64,000 nt of DNA from Axinella damicornis. Taxonomy: Eukaryota > Porifera > Demospongiae > Axinellida > Axinellidae. The position numbers were made by a program, and so were the translations under genes. The notes beneath the pieces are model-generated. The model searched no databases, was not told where the DNA came from, and saw nothing but the letters and a program-made list of their open reading frames with translations. The DNA lies in contig OZ007507.1 in the NCBI GenBank assembly GCA_963931865.1, positions 9,955,533-10,019,532 on the forward strand, in the 5' to 3' direction. Of this stretch, positions 46,243 through 56,998 are shown one piece after another; within the stretch, counting starts at the first letter, position 1, and each line of letters begins with the position of its first letter.

Positions 46243-46487
46243 GGGCTATTCCATTAATCAAGGATACACCCCCTATTGACGAGTTAGCTATTTGCGTACC
46301 CCGGGACAGAAAATGCGCCTTCTCCACCGTGCGACAGACGTTAGTATACGGAAATATGCGGAAATATGCGGAAAATTACGGAAAATTTACGGAGATTTAC
46401 AACAGAATACGGAAACTCGGCGAATCCCCGTAGGACAAATTAGTTACTCGTCAATAGGGGGTGTATCCCTATTTAATGGAATAGCCC
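46243..46487. mobile_element. MITE, GGGCTATTCCATTAA ends
   Basis: Imperfect ~50-bp inverted repeats: GGGCTATTCCATTAATC with ATACACCCCCTATTGACGAG on the left, mirrored on the right, flanked by AAT (46240-46242, 46488-46490). The centre has CGGAAATATG subrepeats. A 3-bp duplication fits a PIF/Harbinger-type MITE (inference). Confidence 0.75.
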
Positions 46488-46500
46488 AATGCCCACGAGT

Positions 46501-46787
46501 CAATGTTGTTTTAGTTAACTAAAACTAAAACTATAATGCATTTTAGTATGGCATATTTCACTTTAGTAATTAAAACTAAAACTAAAATGAGGACTGTCTC
46601 AGCCTGTTAATTAAAACTACAACTAAACTAATATGAAAATCACCCAAATTACTAAAACTAAAAGAGCCTTTACTAACACTTTTGAGATTTAGTAATTAAA
46701 ACTAAAACTAAACTAAACAATGCGACTTCTACCTAATTAAAACCAAAAACTAAACTATTTCAGTTTTAGATAACTAAAACAACATTG
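46501..46787. mobile_element. hAT-type MITE (8-bp duplication)
   Basis: Ends CAATGTTGTTTTAGTTA and TAACTAAAACAACATTG (mirror, one mismatch) with an exact 8-bp direct repeat CCACGAGT on each side (46493-46500, 46788-46795). The interior is a degenerate AACTAAAACTAAA repeat. The 8-bp duplication supports hAT. Confidence 0.88.
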
Positions 46788-48284
46788 CCACGAGTGCATG
46801 GTCTCTCCGTCTTTGTTGTCGCTATCACGATTCCTGGAGTCCGGCGTCGTATCGAGGTGCGTCTGAGAGCTAGCTCGTTGTTGAATTTGAATATTATTGT
46901 GCACGTGCAAGGGAAATTCGCTGATTTAAAATTTACGGTATTTGCAAGATGACAAGCAAGCATAGATACACACACTCTGCGCAATGAAGTCACGCTAGTG
47001 TGGGGCTCGCTCAGGCTTGCCCCAAATAACCATTGCGTGCGCGCGCACGCACAGTACTCTCCATGCAATTAGTCATCGTCAAAGCACAATGGCACCATCA
47101 TATAATAATTCATTATGCATATGCATACTTCATGCTCGCCATATACTCTGGCAAGGCGCTAGCAGGATTTAGGTTTGACTTTATCAAATATAGCTATCTA
47201 AACATCATGCAGAGAGTAGCTAGCAGTACACTTTAGTGTTCATACAGCATGTGGATGATCATGGTCTAGATGATCATGGATGATCATGGTCTGGATGATC
47301 ATGGTCTAGACATCCAGTTTTGTCAGATCTGACAAAACTGGATGTCTACAAAGCTTTTCAAGGCTGCATTAATTCTGTTTTATAAGATAGTCTCTCTATG
47401 CTCAGTGTTAGAAGCGGGCACAATGACGAACAGGCACTATCACGAACAGAATGGAACTCGATCCCAACTATAGTTTTCAAAACGGACGGTACTTTGACTC
47501 AGCTGCACAGTACTGTCCATCCACAAACAGACCTTTTGTGCAGTGAAAAGTCTTCCACTCTGTGAAATGATGAGGTATTCCAGTCATTATGTCTACCTTC
47601 ATGGCTCCCGAACATTATGGTGTATGCACGGTTCGTACAAGTTCTCCTCACATTTTGCATTTTCTGCAATGCATGGTCTCCGAAAGGCCTGAGAAAGAGG
47701 CGAATGTGTGTGAGGTGTGTGTGTATATGTGTGAGGTGTGTATGTATGTGTGTATATGTGTGAGGTGTGTATGTATGTGTGTATGTGTGTGAGGTGTGTG
47801 TGAGGCTTGTATGTGTGTATGTTGATGAGGTGCATGTCTGTGTGTATAACGTATACTCGCAGCATTGTTCCCAGGCCTACCCCATAATTCTTTCTGTTCT
47901 TTGGTTTGTGCTGACAATAATACAATAATACACAGATGCGGAAGAGCGGCGAAGAACGGGCAAGGCCTGGTACCATTCATCACGTGAGTGATGTCAGTTG
48001 GCTCGGTTCGAACTCTCCACGGCTAGTCGAGACACAACTTCGTCGGCCAGTTTTAAACTTATTTCCAGTTGCCCCCCCCTACATCCACCTGACATCAACC
48101 AATACCAGGTCTTCCCTGTTTTTCGCCTCTCCGCTCTTCTGCATCCGACAACACAAATGGAAGAACGGGATAGCCCTGGGAACAAGGCCACCATAGTTGC
48201 ACGTTATTAAGTACATGCACTTACAGTTTATATCCACACTGGACATGCATGAGGCTAACAGCGATGTCAGTGTTTTATTTCCTT

Positions 48285-48286
<2 letters not shown>

Positions 48287-48327
<41 letters not shown>
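48287..48327. repeat. Poly-G tract
   Basis: Run of about 40 G. Confidence 0.95.
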
Positions 48328-48328
<1 letters not shown>

Positions 48329-48459
48329 GGAAACGCTTGTGTAGGGGGAGTTGAAATGGGCAATTTAAATTAACCTTGCCAGTTTGGGGAGGAAATTTCA
48401 AATTTGGGGGGAAGGGAGTTTCAAATTAATGCCATTTTTGGCAACCGAATTTGAATCGA

Positions 48460-49205
48460 AATCATGCCAAAAGTGGCAATAATTTGATTCAGTTCTCTAG
48501 ATTATTGTCATTTTTGGCAACAATTTGAATTGAAATATTGCCAGAAAGTGGCAATAATTTGCTTCAGTTCCCTATAGAGTGACAGATTTTTGGCAACAAT
48601 TTGAATCGAAATATTGCCAAAAGTGTCAATAATTTGATTCAGTTCCCTATAGCTATAGAGCGACAGATTAATCAAATTATTGCCACTATTGACAACAATT
48701 TGAATCGAATTATTGCCAAAAGTGGCAACAATTTGATTCAGTTCCCTATAGAGCGACACATTAATTGCCACTATTGGCAACAATTTGAATCGAATTATTG
48801 CCAAAAGTGGCAATAATTTGATATAGAGCGACAGATTAATCAAATTATTGCCATTTTTGGCAACAATTTGAATCGAATTATTGCCAAAAGTGGCAATAAT
48901 TTGATTCAGTTCCCTATAGAGCCACAGATTAATCAAATTGTTACCACTATTGGCAACAATTTGAATCGAAATATTGCCAAAAGTGGCAATAATTTGATTC
49001 AGTTCCCTATAGAGCGACAGATTAATCAAATTATTGCCATTTTTGGCAACAATTTGAATCGAAATATTGCCAAAAGTGGCAATAATTTGATTTAGTTCTC
49101 TATAGAGCGACAGATTAATCAAATTATTGCCATTTTTGGCAACAATTTGAATCGAATTGTTGCCAAAAATTTGATTCAGTTCCCTATAGAGCGACAGATT
49201 AATTA
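48460..49205. repeat. ~92-bp satellite with internal inverted motif
   Basis: About eight units built from CAGTTCCCTATAGAGCGACAG, ATTAATCAAATTATTGCCA, TTTTTGGCAACAATTTGAATC and GAAATATTGCCAAAAGTGG. Spacing varies between 70 and 101 bp. Each unit contains TTGCCA/TGGCAA inverted pairs. Open frames run through it on both strands (up to ~200 codons) purely because of the repeat. Confidence 0.88.
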
Positions 49206-49576
49206 ATTAACCCTTTAAGCCCCATTTAGACCCTATGCACTTGTAGGGCTTCTCATCAGTCCAAAAAGTGACCAAAAAGGCTTCAGAGGGCCTAGGGACT
49301 TGAGGGACGAACCCAAAAATTAGGTCAGATTTCGGAGCGCACCCCACTAAACATAGAAGCGGGGGGGCCCCCCTTCGCATGTCGTGGCCGTTTTTTTTGT
49401 TATGTTAATGAGATTCATTGACCCGAGGATTTTTTTATGATATTCATAGACCCCACCCAAGGCCTCAAGAAAACATGCAAATTGGTGGTGTAAGGTGTGC
49501 CATCAGTCAGATCTGGCCCAAGGCCTCTGGAGGGAATTTCCCAGTCAGTCCCCTCTACTGAGTGTCCTCAAGACCC

Positions 49577-49665
49577 GGCCGTCCGTATTTCCCGGAACGG
49601 AACGGAACGGAACGTTCCGGACCGGAAACACCACCTTATTTACCGGAACGGACCAGGGGTCAAAG
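49577..49665 (+). repeat. Left terminal inverted repeat of the MULE
   Basis: GGCCGTCCGTATTTCCC, four GGAAC units, GTTCCGGACCGGAAACACC, then up to CAGGGGTCAAAG. Mirrored at 56037-56130. Confidence 0.95.
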
Positions 49666-49752
49666 GTTGAGTACGACGCATGCGCGAATTAATGGTAGTT
49701 GAAAATTCCGCGGGATTCCGCGCCAACTCCACGCTAACACAATGAGTACACA

Positions 49753-49915
49753 ATGAGTGTAGTAGCCAGAGTATCGGCTCGTCCAGTGGCAATATCTACC
49801 GTGGTGGAACTACTGACGAATCCATCGGAAGAAACTGTCTCCAATCTTCCTCCAGTGAAACCAAAGGCTGGAGAAGTGTATGTGTACTCTCCAGGGAAAG
49901 ACCTGTCCAAAAAGG
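49753..49915 (+). CDS. First coding exon of the MULE transposase (likely)
   Basis: ATG followed by 54 open codons (MSVVARVSARPVAIST..., PGKDLSKK) to a donor G|GTATGC in phase 1. The next exon accepts phase 1 at 51257. It sits 88 bp inside the left TIR, where a first exon is expected. The 1.3-kb gap to the next exon (49916-51256) shows no other coding signal. Confidence 0.55.
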
Positions 49916-51256
49916 GTATGCATAAATATACTCGGCCAGAATACCAAAAGGCACGCTTGCATGGAGCTACCTAGCTAAGCAATGGTTAGGTATAAAACAT
50001 GTACATACAGGGGTGTCTTATACCCTGACTCATAAAAGTAGTAAACTTTGCCTGCTCAGGACAGTTAATTAAGCTAGCTCATATTATGTTCCGAGAAGTC
50101 AAAATGGAGCTAAACAACTACCAAATTTAAAGATACCTTGACATCTAGAGTAGTTGTTGCCCATGAATCATTAGTGCACAGGTGAATAATGAACCATGGT
50201 AAACAAGCCGCTGCAGACAACACTCCTTGTCTACTGAACCAAAATGGAACTAAAAGCAGCCAAATTACATATCATTCGAGCATGCACTATCTTAATCTAG
50301 GTGGAAACTTTGCACTGCTCAATGCTGTTCAGAGATACCCTAATAAATAGCTGAAATTATCGCGTAATTGTAGACTTTATTCTTACCAGGAAGGAGCAGG
50401 ACAGCGTTTCCACCCAGAATACAAATGTACAGGCAAAAATTTGTCTTCATCAAGGATTGGTTGTGGTAAACCTGAATTTGCACAAACCATTCGCTTTTTT
50501 CATGTGGTTCCAGCTGGCCCAAGTATTGTCATAATAATACCTGCAATTAGGTATCATGTGCACCACAGGATGGTGCAGGGAACTGATTATGTGACCACCA
50601 TGTCTTTCATCAAATTTCACACCCTCTTGAGTCTTTTCATGATCAAGTGTTCTTCTATAAACTAGCTAGACTATTTTAAAGCTCATCAAATTACCACCTG
50701 CTGGTGTTCATAATATCACTCATGCATGATACACCACATGCACCTGGCATTGTGTTAGGAAGTGGCAATTGGTCCAGCAGGAAGTAGGGCAACAGTTGGT
50801 GGTAAGTTAGAGCCAGGGCCAGTGCATGCCTGTGTGACCATTACCTATGGGGCTATTACCTATGCTGGACCAATATCTACTTCCAATTAATAAAGCACTG
50901 TTTATACATACATACTAAACTGGTTGGGGTTAGACCATACATGCAACTTTGGAGCCAGTTTAGCTCATGAATCTTCTCTCACAACTTTCACTTCAGTGGC
51001 TGTGGGGCTGGACTACTTGTCATTAATATTTGTCAGATTCAAGAGAATAATTATAACTGAGTAACTGATGCTGGTATAGTTACAAGTCATGTACTTCAGT
51101 TCTTTGTTCAGACCTGCAATAGGGTATAGGGAATGAGTATACATGAAACGTTTCTCAGGGCAGAAATCCTGACATGAGGGTAGTATACCAGTCCCGTTTC
51201 AAACTGGAATGTACAAGTAGAGTATCATACCTAATAGGGTCTGCAATTCTTTACAG

Positions 51257-53062
51257 ACGACTGGAAGAGTGACCAGTATCGATGGGTAAACCAAGGGGTG
51301 AAGAAACTACCGAAGAAAAGCCCCAAAGTCAGGAAGACTTACTTTCAGCTAGATACCCCCAAAGGAGCATCTTCTGATTTTGTAAGGCATGCATATGAAC
51401 TGGTGCCCTACAACAACTTTGTTGTCGTTCACTATTTGGGGGATGAAAATGTGGCAACCGATTTTCCCCATGGTAACAGGACGCATGACAAGAGGAAGCA
51501 TGTCCGAACATGTCCCTCTGTGATGAGCGGCTTGAAAGCTCAGTGCTCTAGTGCCACAACCTCACAAGTATACAAGTCATCGATCACAAAGCTCCCACCA
51601 TAATCGCACATTCCTGTTCTACAACCGCGTGACTCTACGCAGGTTGAAAACATCCGAATGAAATACCTACGGGAGCAAAGGATCTCACATGACACCCTAT
51701 ATAACTTGCACGAAATAGCCATAGACATGCCTGACTTCATCCACCAGATCAAGACATTCCCAGACCTTGTTTGTGTATGTGGTCAGAAGGCTATGCTTCA
51801 AGAGCTTGATCGTGTGCTCCTCCTGAAGTCACCATCTCCTCAGTTGCTGTCTTATGACACTACATTCCAACTCGGTGATTTTTATGTTTCCGTACTGTCC
51901 TTTCGCCACACTCTGTTCAAGGAAGCACCTGTAATGCCTGCAGCGTTCCTACTCCACGAGCGCAAATTCCAACCTCACCATGAAGAGTTCATTGGAACAT
52001 GCACAAAGCTAGTGCGTTCCTTGACGAAATCTACCCACCCAATAATAACAGATGAGGAGAGGGGAATTGTTAATGCAATCACTTCCAACCTACCTACAGC
52101 AACCCGCCTACGGTGCTGGAATCATGTATTTCAAGATGTCACAAGGTGGCTTCGCAGTCATGGTGCAAAATCAGAGGAAGTCTCCATCTATCTCACAGAT
52201 GTCCGAGACCTGTTTCACCAATCGTCCGAGGTGGAATACAAAGAAATGTTGGAAAAGGTCACACAAAAATGGAGTGCTCCATTTCGTGAATATTACACCA
52301 ACGAAATAGCACCTGACATCACCTCAATAGCAAGGTGGGTAATTGAGCCTTATGGGATTTACGACCCATACAGCGGCATTACCAACAACCAAGCAGAGGG
52401 CCTCAATTTTGTCTTAAAGCAACTCCAAGATTGGAGAGAGGCTCCAGTAGATTGCATGGCTTTGGCACTCCACCACCTGCAATCTTATTACTTGGTGGAA
52501 ATTGCCCGAGGACAACATGACATGGGAAACTACCATCTCCACCCACAGTACCAACAGCTTCAAAACTGCACTCCCGTTCCCAACTCAGCCTTTAGTCCTG
52601 ATGAAATTGTCAGCAGAATCAAGGGGACTCTGTCAGCTCAACCAGGACACACCCCCGAAGTGCGTGTACCTACTTCCACACATGACTCACCTACACAATT
52701 CAGCCAAATGGAAAGGGCAAGGCTGATTGTTGAGCAGAACCGGATTAATCTGGACACAAAACTGCACACTTTCACGGTTCTTGGCTCTGAGCGACCGCAT
52801 GTGGTGACACTATTCCCCCGGGAGACATGCTCTTGCCAATCAACTACAACTTGTTACCACATACTGGCAGCAAAGATGTCTGTTGGAGTAGACCAGCAGC
52901 AGCAATCTAAGCATCGAGTGAACCTCACACAACTTCGGAGAAATGCTCGTAGCAGGAGAGAGAAGAAGTCCGGACGTAAATGTCCACGACCAGGTGACTG
53001 CGATATTGTTCCAGCCCCAGATTCGTCAGCAGCAATGGATACCAATCCACCATCCAAAACAG
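51257..53062 (+). pseudogene. MULE transposase (DDE) with SWIM finger, one in-frame stop
   Basis: Exon of 1,806 nt. It opens with a DWKSDQYRWVNQGVKKLP module typical of this transposon group, then a ~30-residue conserved stretch FVRHAYELVPYNNFVVVHYLG. A TAA at 51601-51603 interrupts the frame; the same frame resumes at once. Past the stop, using residues from the ATG at 51658: catalytic D67 (LLSYDTTFQLG), D132 (PIITDEERGIVNAI), the C153/H156 pair (RCWNHVFQDV) and E247 (ITNNQAEGLNF), the DDE triad of MULE transposases. A SWIM finger follows (CSCQSTTTCYHILAAKM; CxC...CxH), then a basic region (RRNARSRREKKSGRK). The exon ends at a phase-1 donor, AACAG|GTTACT. With the stop the protein would be truncated before the catalytic core, so this copy is probably inactive unless translation restarts. 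Confidence 0.9.
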
Positions 53063-53069
53063 GTTACTA

Positions 53070-53145
53070 TAGCCTCGTTCCCAGGCCTCCGCCCAGATTT
53101 TAACTTGCGAGATAAAATCTGGGCAAAGGCCTGGGGACGAGGATA
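53070..53145. mobile_element. Foldback MITE inserted at a MULE splice donor
   Basis: TAGCCTCGTTCCCAGGCCTC with GCCCAGATTTTAACTTGC arms, closing GGACGAGGATA. The exact 9-bp duplication AGGTTACTA (53061-53069, 53146-53154) contains the transposase 5' splice site, so a copy of the donor lies on both sides. Confidence 0.92.
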
Positions 53146-53251
53146 AGGTTACTATACATGTGATACAAAATTGTAATTACATGGTCCAAGATATAGGTTG
53201 ACCAATATGTATGTCTTTGTACTACTACATGTACATACGTACGTACCTCAG

Positions 53252-53950
53252 AAGGTCTTGAGGACCTCAGCAATCCTGGAGAAGCTCTGGACATAATGTT
53301 GGGGCTGTTGACTCAGGGTGACGATAGCCAAGTTGAAGACCCACCTGTCTGCCCTCCATCTAATCCAGGCCTGGAAGGTGGGAGATCCTTTCAATCAAGC
53401 TTTATCATTAAGCTACTTCCACAATATAAAACCTCGGAGATTATGAAAACCTTTGCATCTGCCAAATCTGTCCTGATCCAGAATCAACGAAAACTGAAGA
53501 GGAAGATATGCCACCTTTGCCACCACCCATGCCGAGTTTGTTGGAACTGCTCAAGGTTCAAAACGGTCAGACAACTATATATGGGCGTTTATATTCACCT
53601 GCTAGTAATTAATACAGAGTTGACATTATATGCATAACTTATCTACCAGGAGGAAATGGCTTGCAGGTGACTTGTTCTGAGGGAACTCCCACTGGCCCAC
53701 ACACACCCACTTCACAAGGTTATATATTACTCTGCATTTACATGAATAATCATAGCACACTGTTTGAAAGCTATAGATATTTCTATAACCATCTGTCACC
53801 TAGACAAGGGAAATGATGGGAAGCCAAAAGGAAAGTGCAAGAAAAGAGGGCAGGAACATAGCGGCAAAGAGGAGCAAACAAAGAGGAGAAAATTGATAGC
53901 TGCTGAGCCTGGGCTGGATCTCACAATGCTGCACCCTCCCTGCATGCAAG
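53252..53950 (+). CDS. Middle exons of the MULE gene (Cys-rich and basic)
   Basis: Three frame-compatible exons: 53252-53565 (EGLEDLSNPGEALDIMLG..., ending in the Cys-rich CHLCHHPCRVCWNCSRFK), 53667-53718 and 53804-53950 (lysine-rich, KPKGKCKKRGQEH, possible nuclear signal). They continue the transposase frame after splicing of 53063-53251. The Cys cluster could bind zinc or DNA. Confidence 0.6.
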
Positions 53951-54081
53951 GTACAAATTGCATACCAGGTGCATGCATAAAAGATGCGTGATGTTCTTTC
54001 AGACATAAGGGGGTTGTTAGAAGTTCTATTACAGGTATATATATCCCCATATATATCTTACTCCATGACATACCTCGTATA

Positions 54082-55826
54082 GACAACCTTCTGGAGGAGG
54101 TAAAAAGCAGTTACAGGATGAGCGACTTGTGCGAATGCTGAGGGCAGGCTTCTGTACTCCACCACAGTCAGACATCAGTGATGATGAAGACTTTCTGGAT
54201 ATGGAGGTAAAATTACACATCATGGTTGCATTGAGGTATTGAAACTGACTGAAAACTGCTTCCTTTCTGGTTTCTATATAGTACCTAGCGAAAACAGGAC
54301 AGACAGCCCTGTACATGAATGCCCCTGTGTATCATTGGCTATACTGGAGAGCTGAAACACAAAAACCAGCACCTCAAGAAATGTTCTGTTATGTGATTGT
54401 CACAGAAGAGCTCATGGTTGACTACCAGCAATTTTGTGATGGTTGGTCTGATATGCGTGGGTATCTTCCAGCCTGTGCGGTCATCGATTACTGGGTAGGC
54501 CAATCCAACCTCCATTGCCCAAGGAAGCAGTTTCATGGCAAAGACTTCATTAAGCTGGAACTATGGGATCAACAGAGGCTGTGTGATTGGATTGCTCAGG
54601 CCCAGAAGAACCTTCAGGTAACATCAGTACTAAATTAGCCTCATTCCTAGTCCCCATGCAGCCAATCAACTGTCACAGGAGGGCCTAATGAGAATGAGGC
54701 TATGTACATATTTGTATTGATATGCAGGCTGGTCGTGACATTGACTATTGTGAGCCACTTGGAAACCTAGGCCTCCCACACAAGTCAGAGCATACTGATT
54801 CTGAAGTCAGAGGTAAGTAATGTCAAGTTACCAAATTCTAGTACCAATACTGTATTATATATAACCACATGGAACAGTACAGTACAAGGGATTTACCTAA
54901 CAACATGCATAGGCCTTTTCAAGTCTATACCCATTCCGTTATCCATTCCAGTTGAAAAACCGCAACATACGGCAGCATTTCACCGCGACAAGAGGAGGAG
55001 GGCACAACACCAAGGCACTGAAGCCACAGATGCCAAGACCTCTGAAGTATATGATGTTGACACACATGTGCCGATGCAGCCTGACCAAGAATTCTGGGTC
55101 ACAGACTTAGGCTTGATACTCCAAGACAGAGAAGTTCTATTGAGTGGGAAGTGGCTTACAGACAACCTCATAGATGCAGGGCAGCAAATGCTTAAACAGC
55201 AGTTTGGGAATGTGATTCAAGGGCTCCAACCGGTTAACCTAGCACAAACACTTGCAATGGATGTACAGTCATGTGAATCTGTTCAAATTCTAAATGGTGG
55301 TAACCACTGGTTCACTATCTCAATGGTCGGCTGCCGACAAAGTGCTATAGTGAGAGTTTTTGACAGTGCACATACATTTGTTTCATTCAGAAACATGGAA
55401 GAAATTGCAGCACTTCTGAATACACCTGAGAAATCAATCACACTTCAGTTCATGAATGTACATCGCCAGGTTGGGTCAAACGACTGTGGTCTATATAGCC
55501 TGGCATACGCAACTGCAATCTGCAGCGGGATGGACACTACAGCATACACGTTTGATCAGAAAGAAATGCGACCACACTTTTTCAAGTGCATAATGAATGC
55601 CAATGTAACGCCATTTCCGGTACTCAGACCTCGAAGGGCAATTCTAAAGCCCAAGACGACAGAAAGATTCAGCATTTACTGCCATTGTCGCCTTCCTCAT
55701 AAGGCTGAAGAGCCAATGATCCAGTGTGGTCACTGTAAAGAGTGGTTTCATGGCACATGCGAGAACGTTGAAGAAGAGTGCTGGATCTCCAAAGCCAAGT
55801 GGCTCTGCAGAAACTGTAACTGTTGA
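54082..55826 (+). CDS. Ulp1-type (C48) cysteine protease fused to a PHD finger, MULE-encoded
   Basis: Exons: about 54082-54206 (QPSGGGKKQLQDERLVRML..., acidic SDDEDFLD), 54282-54617 (YLAKTGQTALYMNAPVYHW...), 54728-54812 and 54952-55826. Counting from the ATG at 55068, the last exon shows the Ulp1 catalytic set: H80 (GGNHWFTIS), D99 (RVFDSAH), Q134 and C140 (VHRQVGSNDCGLYSLAYA). Residues ~205-252 form a C4HC3 PHD finger (CHC...CGHCKEWFHGTC...WLCRNCNC). Ulp1 proteases cleave SUMO or related tails and recur in MULEs of plants and animals; PHD fingers read histone tails. It may be the C-terminal part of one long transposase polyprotein: the frame carries through, except that I could not find a frame-keeping canonical join between 53950 and 54082. 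Confidence 0.85.
54636..54702. mobile_element. Foldback element in a MULE intron
   Basis: TAGCCTCATTCCTAGTCCCC facing GGCCTAATGAGAATGAGGCTA. Lies in the intron 54618-54727. The flanking 9-mers match poorly, so it is old or rearranged. Confidence 0.6.
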
Positions 55827-56036
55827 ACACACTTGTACCCTTCCATGCATCTTCCAGCCGCACTATAGCACAAGCGGCCTTTTCATTTTATGATTCACAT
55901 CCTATGGCAACAAATTTATCATAGAATTAAGTGTGTGCCGGTGGTTACCTGCTCATGGAATATCTGCCATTCATCCCGCTCATGTGACACTCCAGCACTG
56001 CCACAGTCCTAAGCCTTAGTACTGTCTGGCTGTGTA

Positions 56037-56130
56037 CTTTGACCCCTGGTCCGTTCCGGTAAATAAGGTGGTGTTTCCGGTCCGGAACGTTCCGTTCCGT
56101 TCCGTTCCGTTCCGGGAAATACGGACGGCC
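56037..56130 (-). repeat. Right terminal inverted repeat of the MULE
   Basis: Inverted copy of 49577-49665 with five instead of four GGAAC units. Confidence 0.95.
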
Positions 56131-56441
56131 TCAAGACCCATGGGAACAGTCCATGGCAATCCTGGACATGTGCACATGTGGAGATCCAGTTTTCGGACAT
56201 TATCAAGCGGACAATGCAATATCTCTTGGACATAGCAAGATAATGCGTCATTTTCATGAGGCAGTGAGTGAGTACAAGTTCAACGGCTTGTAGGTTACGC
56301 CACAAATAATTTGCTAGTAAATTGCACCCAGTGATGAGTGAAATTGTATTGAAGGTTATCGCGAAGGCATTCCTTCCAGTGGAATGTCAGGGCTTGTGAT
56401 ACAAGTATTCGGTCTCGGCAGTCATCTCTGCACTTCAGTGC

Positions 56442-56496
56442 TAGTCTCGCGGGCCAGCCCGGCTCTCGTGTGGCGAGAGGCTGGCCTGCGAGACTA
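56442..56496. mobile_element. Foldback MITE, GC-rich subtype
   Basis: TAGTCTCGCGGGCCAGCC facing GGCTGGCCTGCGAGACTA. The inner arms are unlike the CCCAGATTTT types. Flanks CTTCAGTGC and CTTCAGTCC match at 8 of 9. Confidence 0.85.
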
Positions 56497-56627
56497 CTTC
56501 AGTCCTCCACGATTATCACATTCCTGCATATGTATATTAAAGTCTTATATGTATGTATCCATGTCCTACAAAATCTCTGACTTACGAAATATCTGTAACT
56601 GTCTTCTTGATGCTTGGGCATGCTGGG

Positions 56628-56662
56628 TAGCCTCGTTCCCAGGCCGCCTCGGAACGAGGCTA
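56628..56662. mobile_element. Minimal foldback MITE (35 bp)
   Basis: TAGCCTCGTTCCCAGGCC directly followed by GCCTCGGAACGAGGCTA. Flanks CATGCTGGG and CATGCTGGA match at 8 of 9. Confidence 0.85.
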
Positions 56663-56998
56663 CATGCTGGATCAATAATATGCGCCGCCATATTAATGAT
56701 GACGTCATGGGCATAAAGGTCGACTGGTCACCTAAAAGGACTGCATAAATCGTCATGTGACGGTGGTAAGACTTATTATAATAGCAGCAAAGCGTTGTCC
56801 CACTTGGAGAGAGGCTGAGATAGTGCAGTGGTAGACCGAATTCGCAGCTAGTGGCCTCGCATACTCTAGCTACCAGCCCCGCCTTTGTACTGCAGAGACC
56901 TAGCTAGCTAGCTAAATTAGACTACATCACTCGATTGATACGACTGCGGTGAGAACAACTACTCGCATACTACCTTCAGAAGCAGTACAGTGGTGACA

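Larger units (their letters stand above)
45459..49576. other. Repeat-filled spacer, no gene seen
   Basis: Besides the three transposons at 45821-46787 and the satellite at 48460-49205, it contains a perfect palindrome at about 47308-47346 (GACATCCAGTTTTGTCAGAT and its complement) preceded by GATGATCATGGTCTAG repeats, a GT-rich microsatellite (47705-47830), a decayed long foldback element (about 47864-48191; TTGTTCCCAGGCC and CCTGGGAACAAGG ends) and a poly-G tract (48287-48327). Confidence 0.6.
49577..56130. mobile_element. Complete Mutator-like (MULE) transposon, 6.55 kb
   Basis: Terminal inverted repeats of 89 bp (49577-49665) and 94 bp (56037-56130) start GGCCGTCCGTATTTCCCGG and carry tandem GGAAC units. 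The right copy has one extra GGAAC unit; the rest matches. A perfect 9-bp target duplication TCAAGACCC (49568-49576, 56131-56139) is the size typical for MULEs. Inside, on the plus strand, are exons for a MULE transposase with a SWIM finger and for a Ulp1-type protease with a PHD finger. The near-identical ends and intact duplication indicate recent insertion, but the transposase has an in-frame stop and a MITE has inserted at one of its splice donors. Confidence 0.93.
56140..56998. other. Spacer between MULE and GH28 gene
   Basis: No gene seen. Contains the foldback elements at 56442-56496 and 56628-56662. The GH28 promoter probably lies in 56700-56990; GCTAGCTAGCTAGC-type repeats occur near 56905. 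Confidence 0.5.

Noticed and set aside
48508..49122. 204-codon minus-strand frame with repeated NLINLSLYRELNQIIATFG units
   Set aside because: It is the ~92-bp satellite read as protein; the opposite strand is open too. No start context or unique sequence.
48460..49205. CRISPR array
   Set aside because: Unit spacing is irregular, units differ throughout, there are no distinct spacers and the genome is eukaryotic.
56990..56998. GH28 start at 56990
   Set aside because: That codon is GTG; the ATG at 56999 begins directly with a signal peptide.
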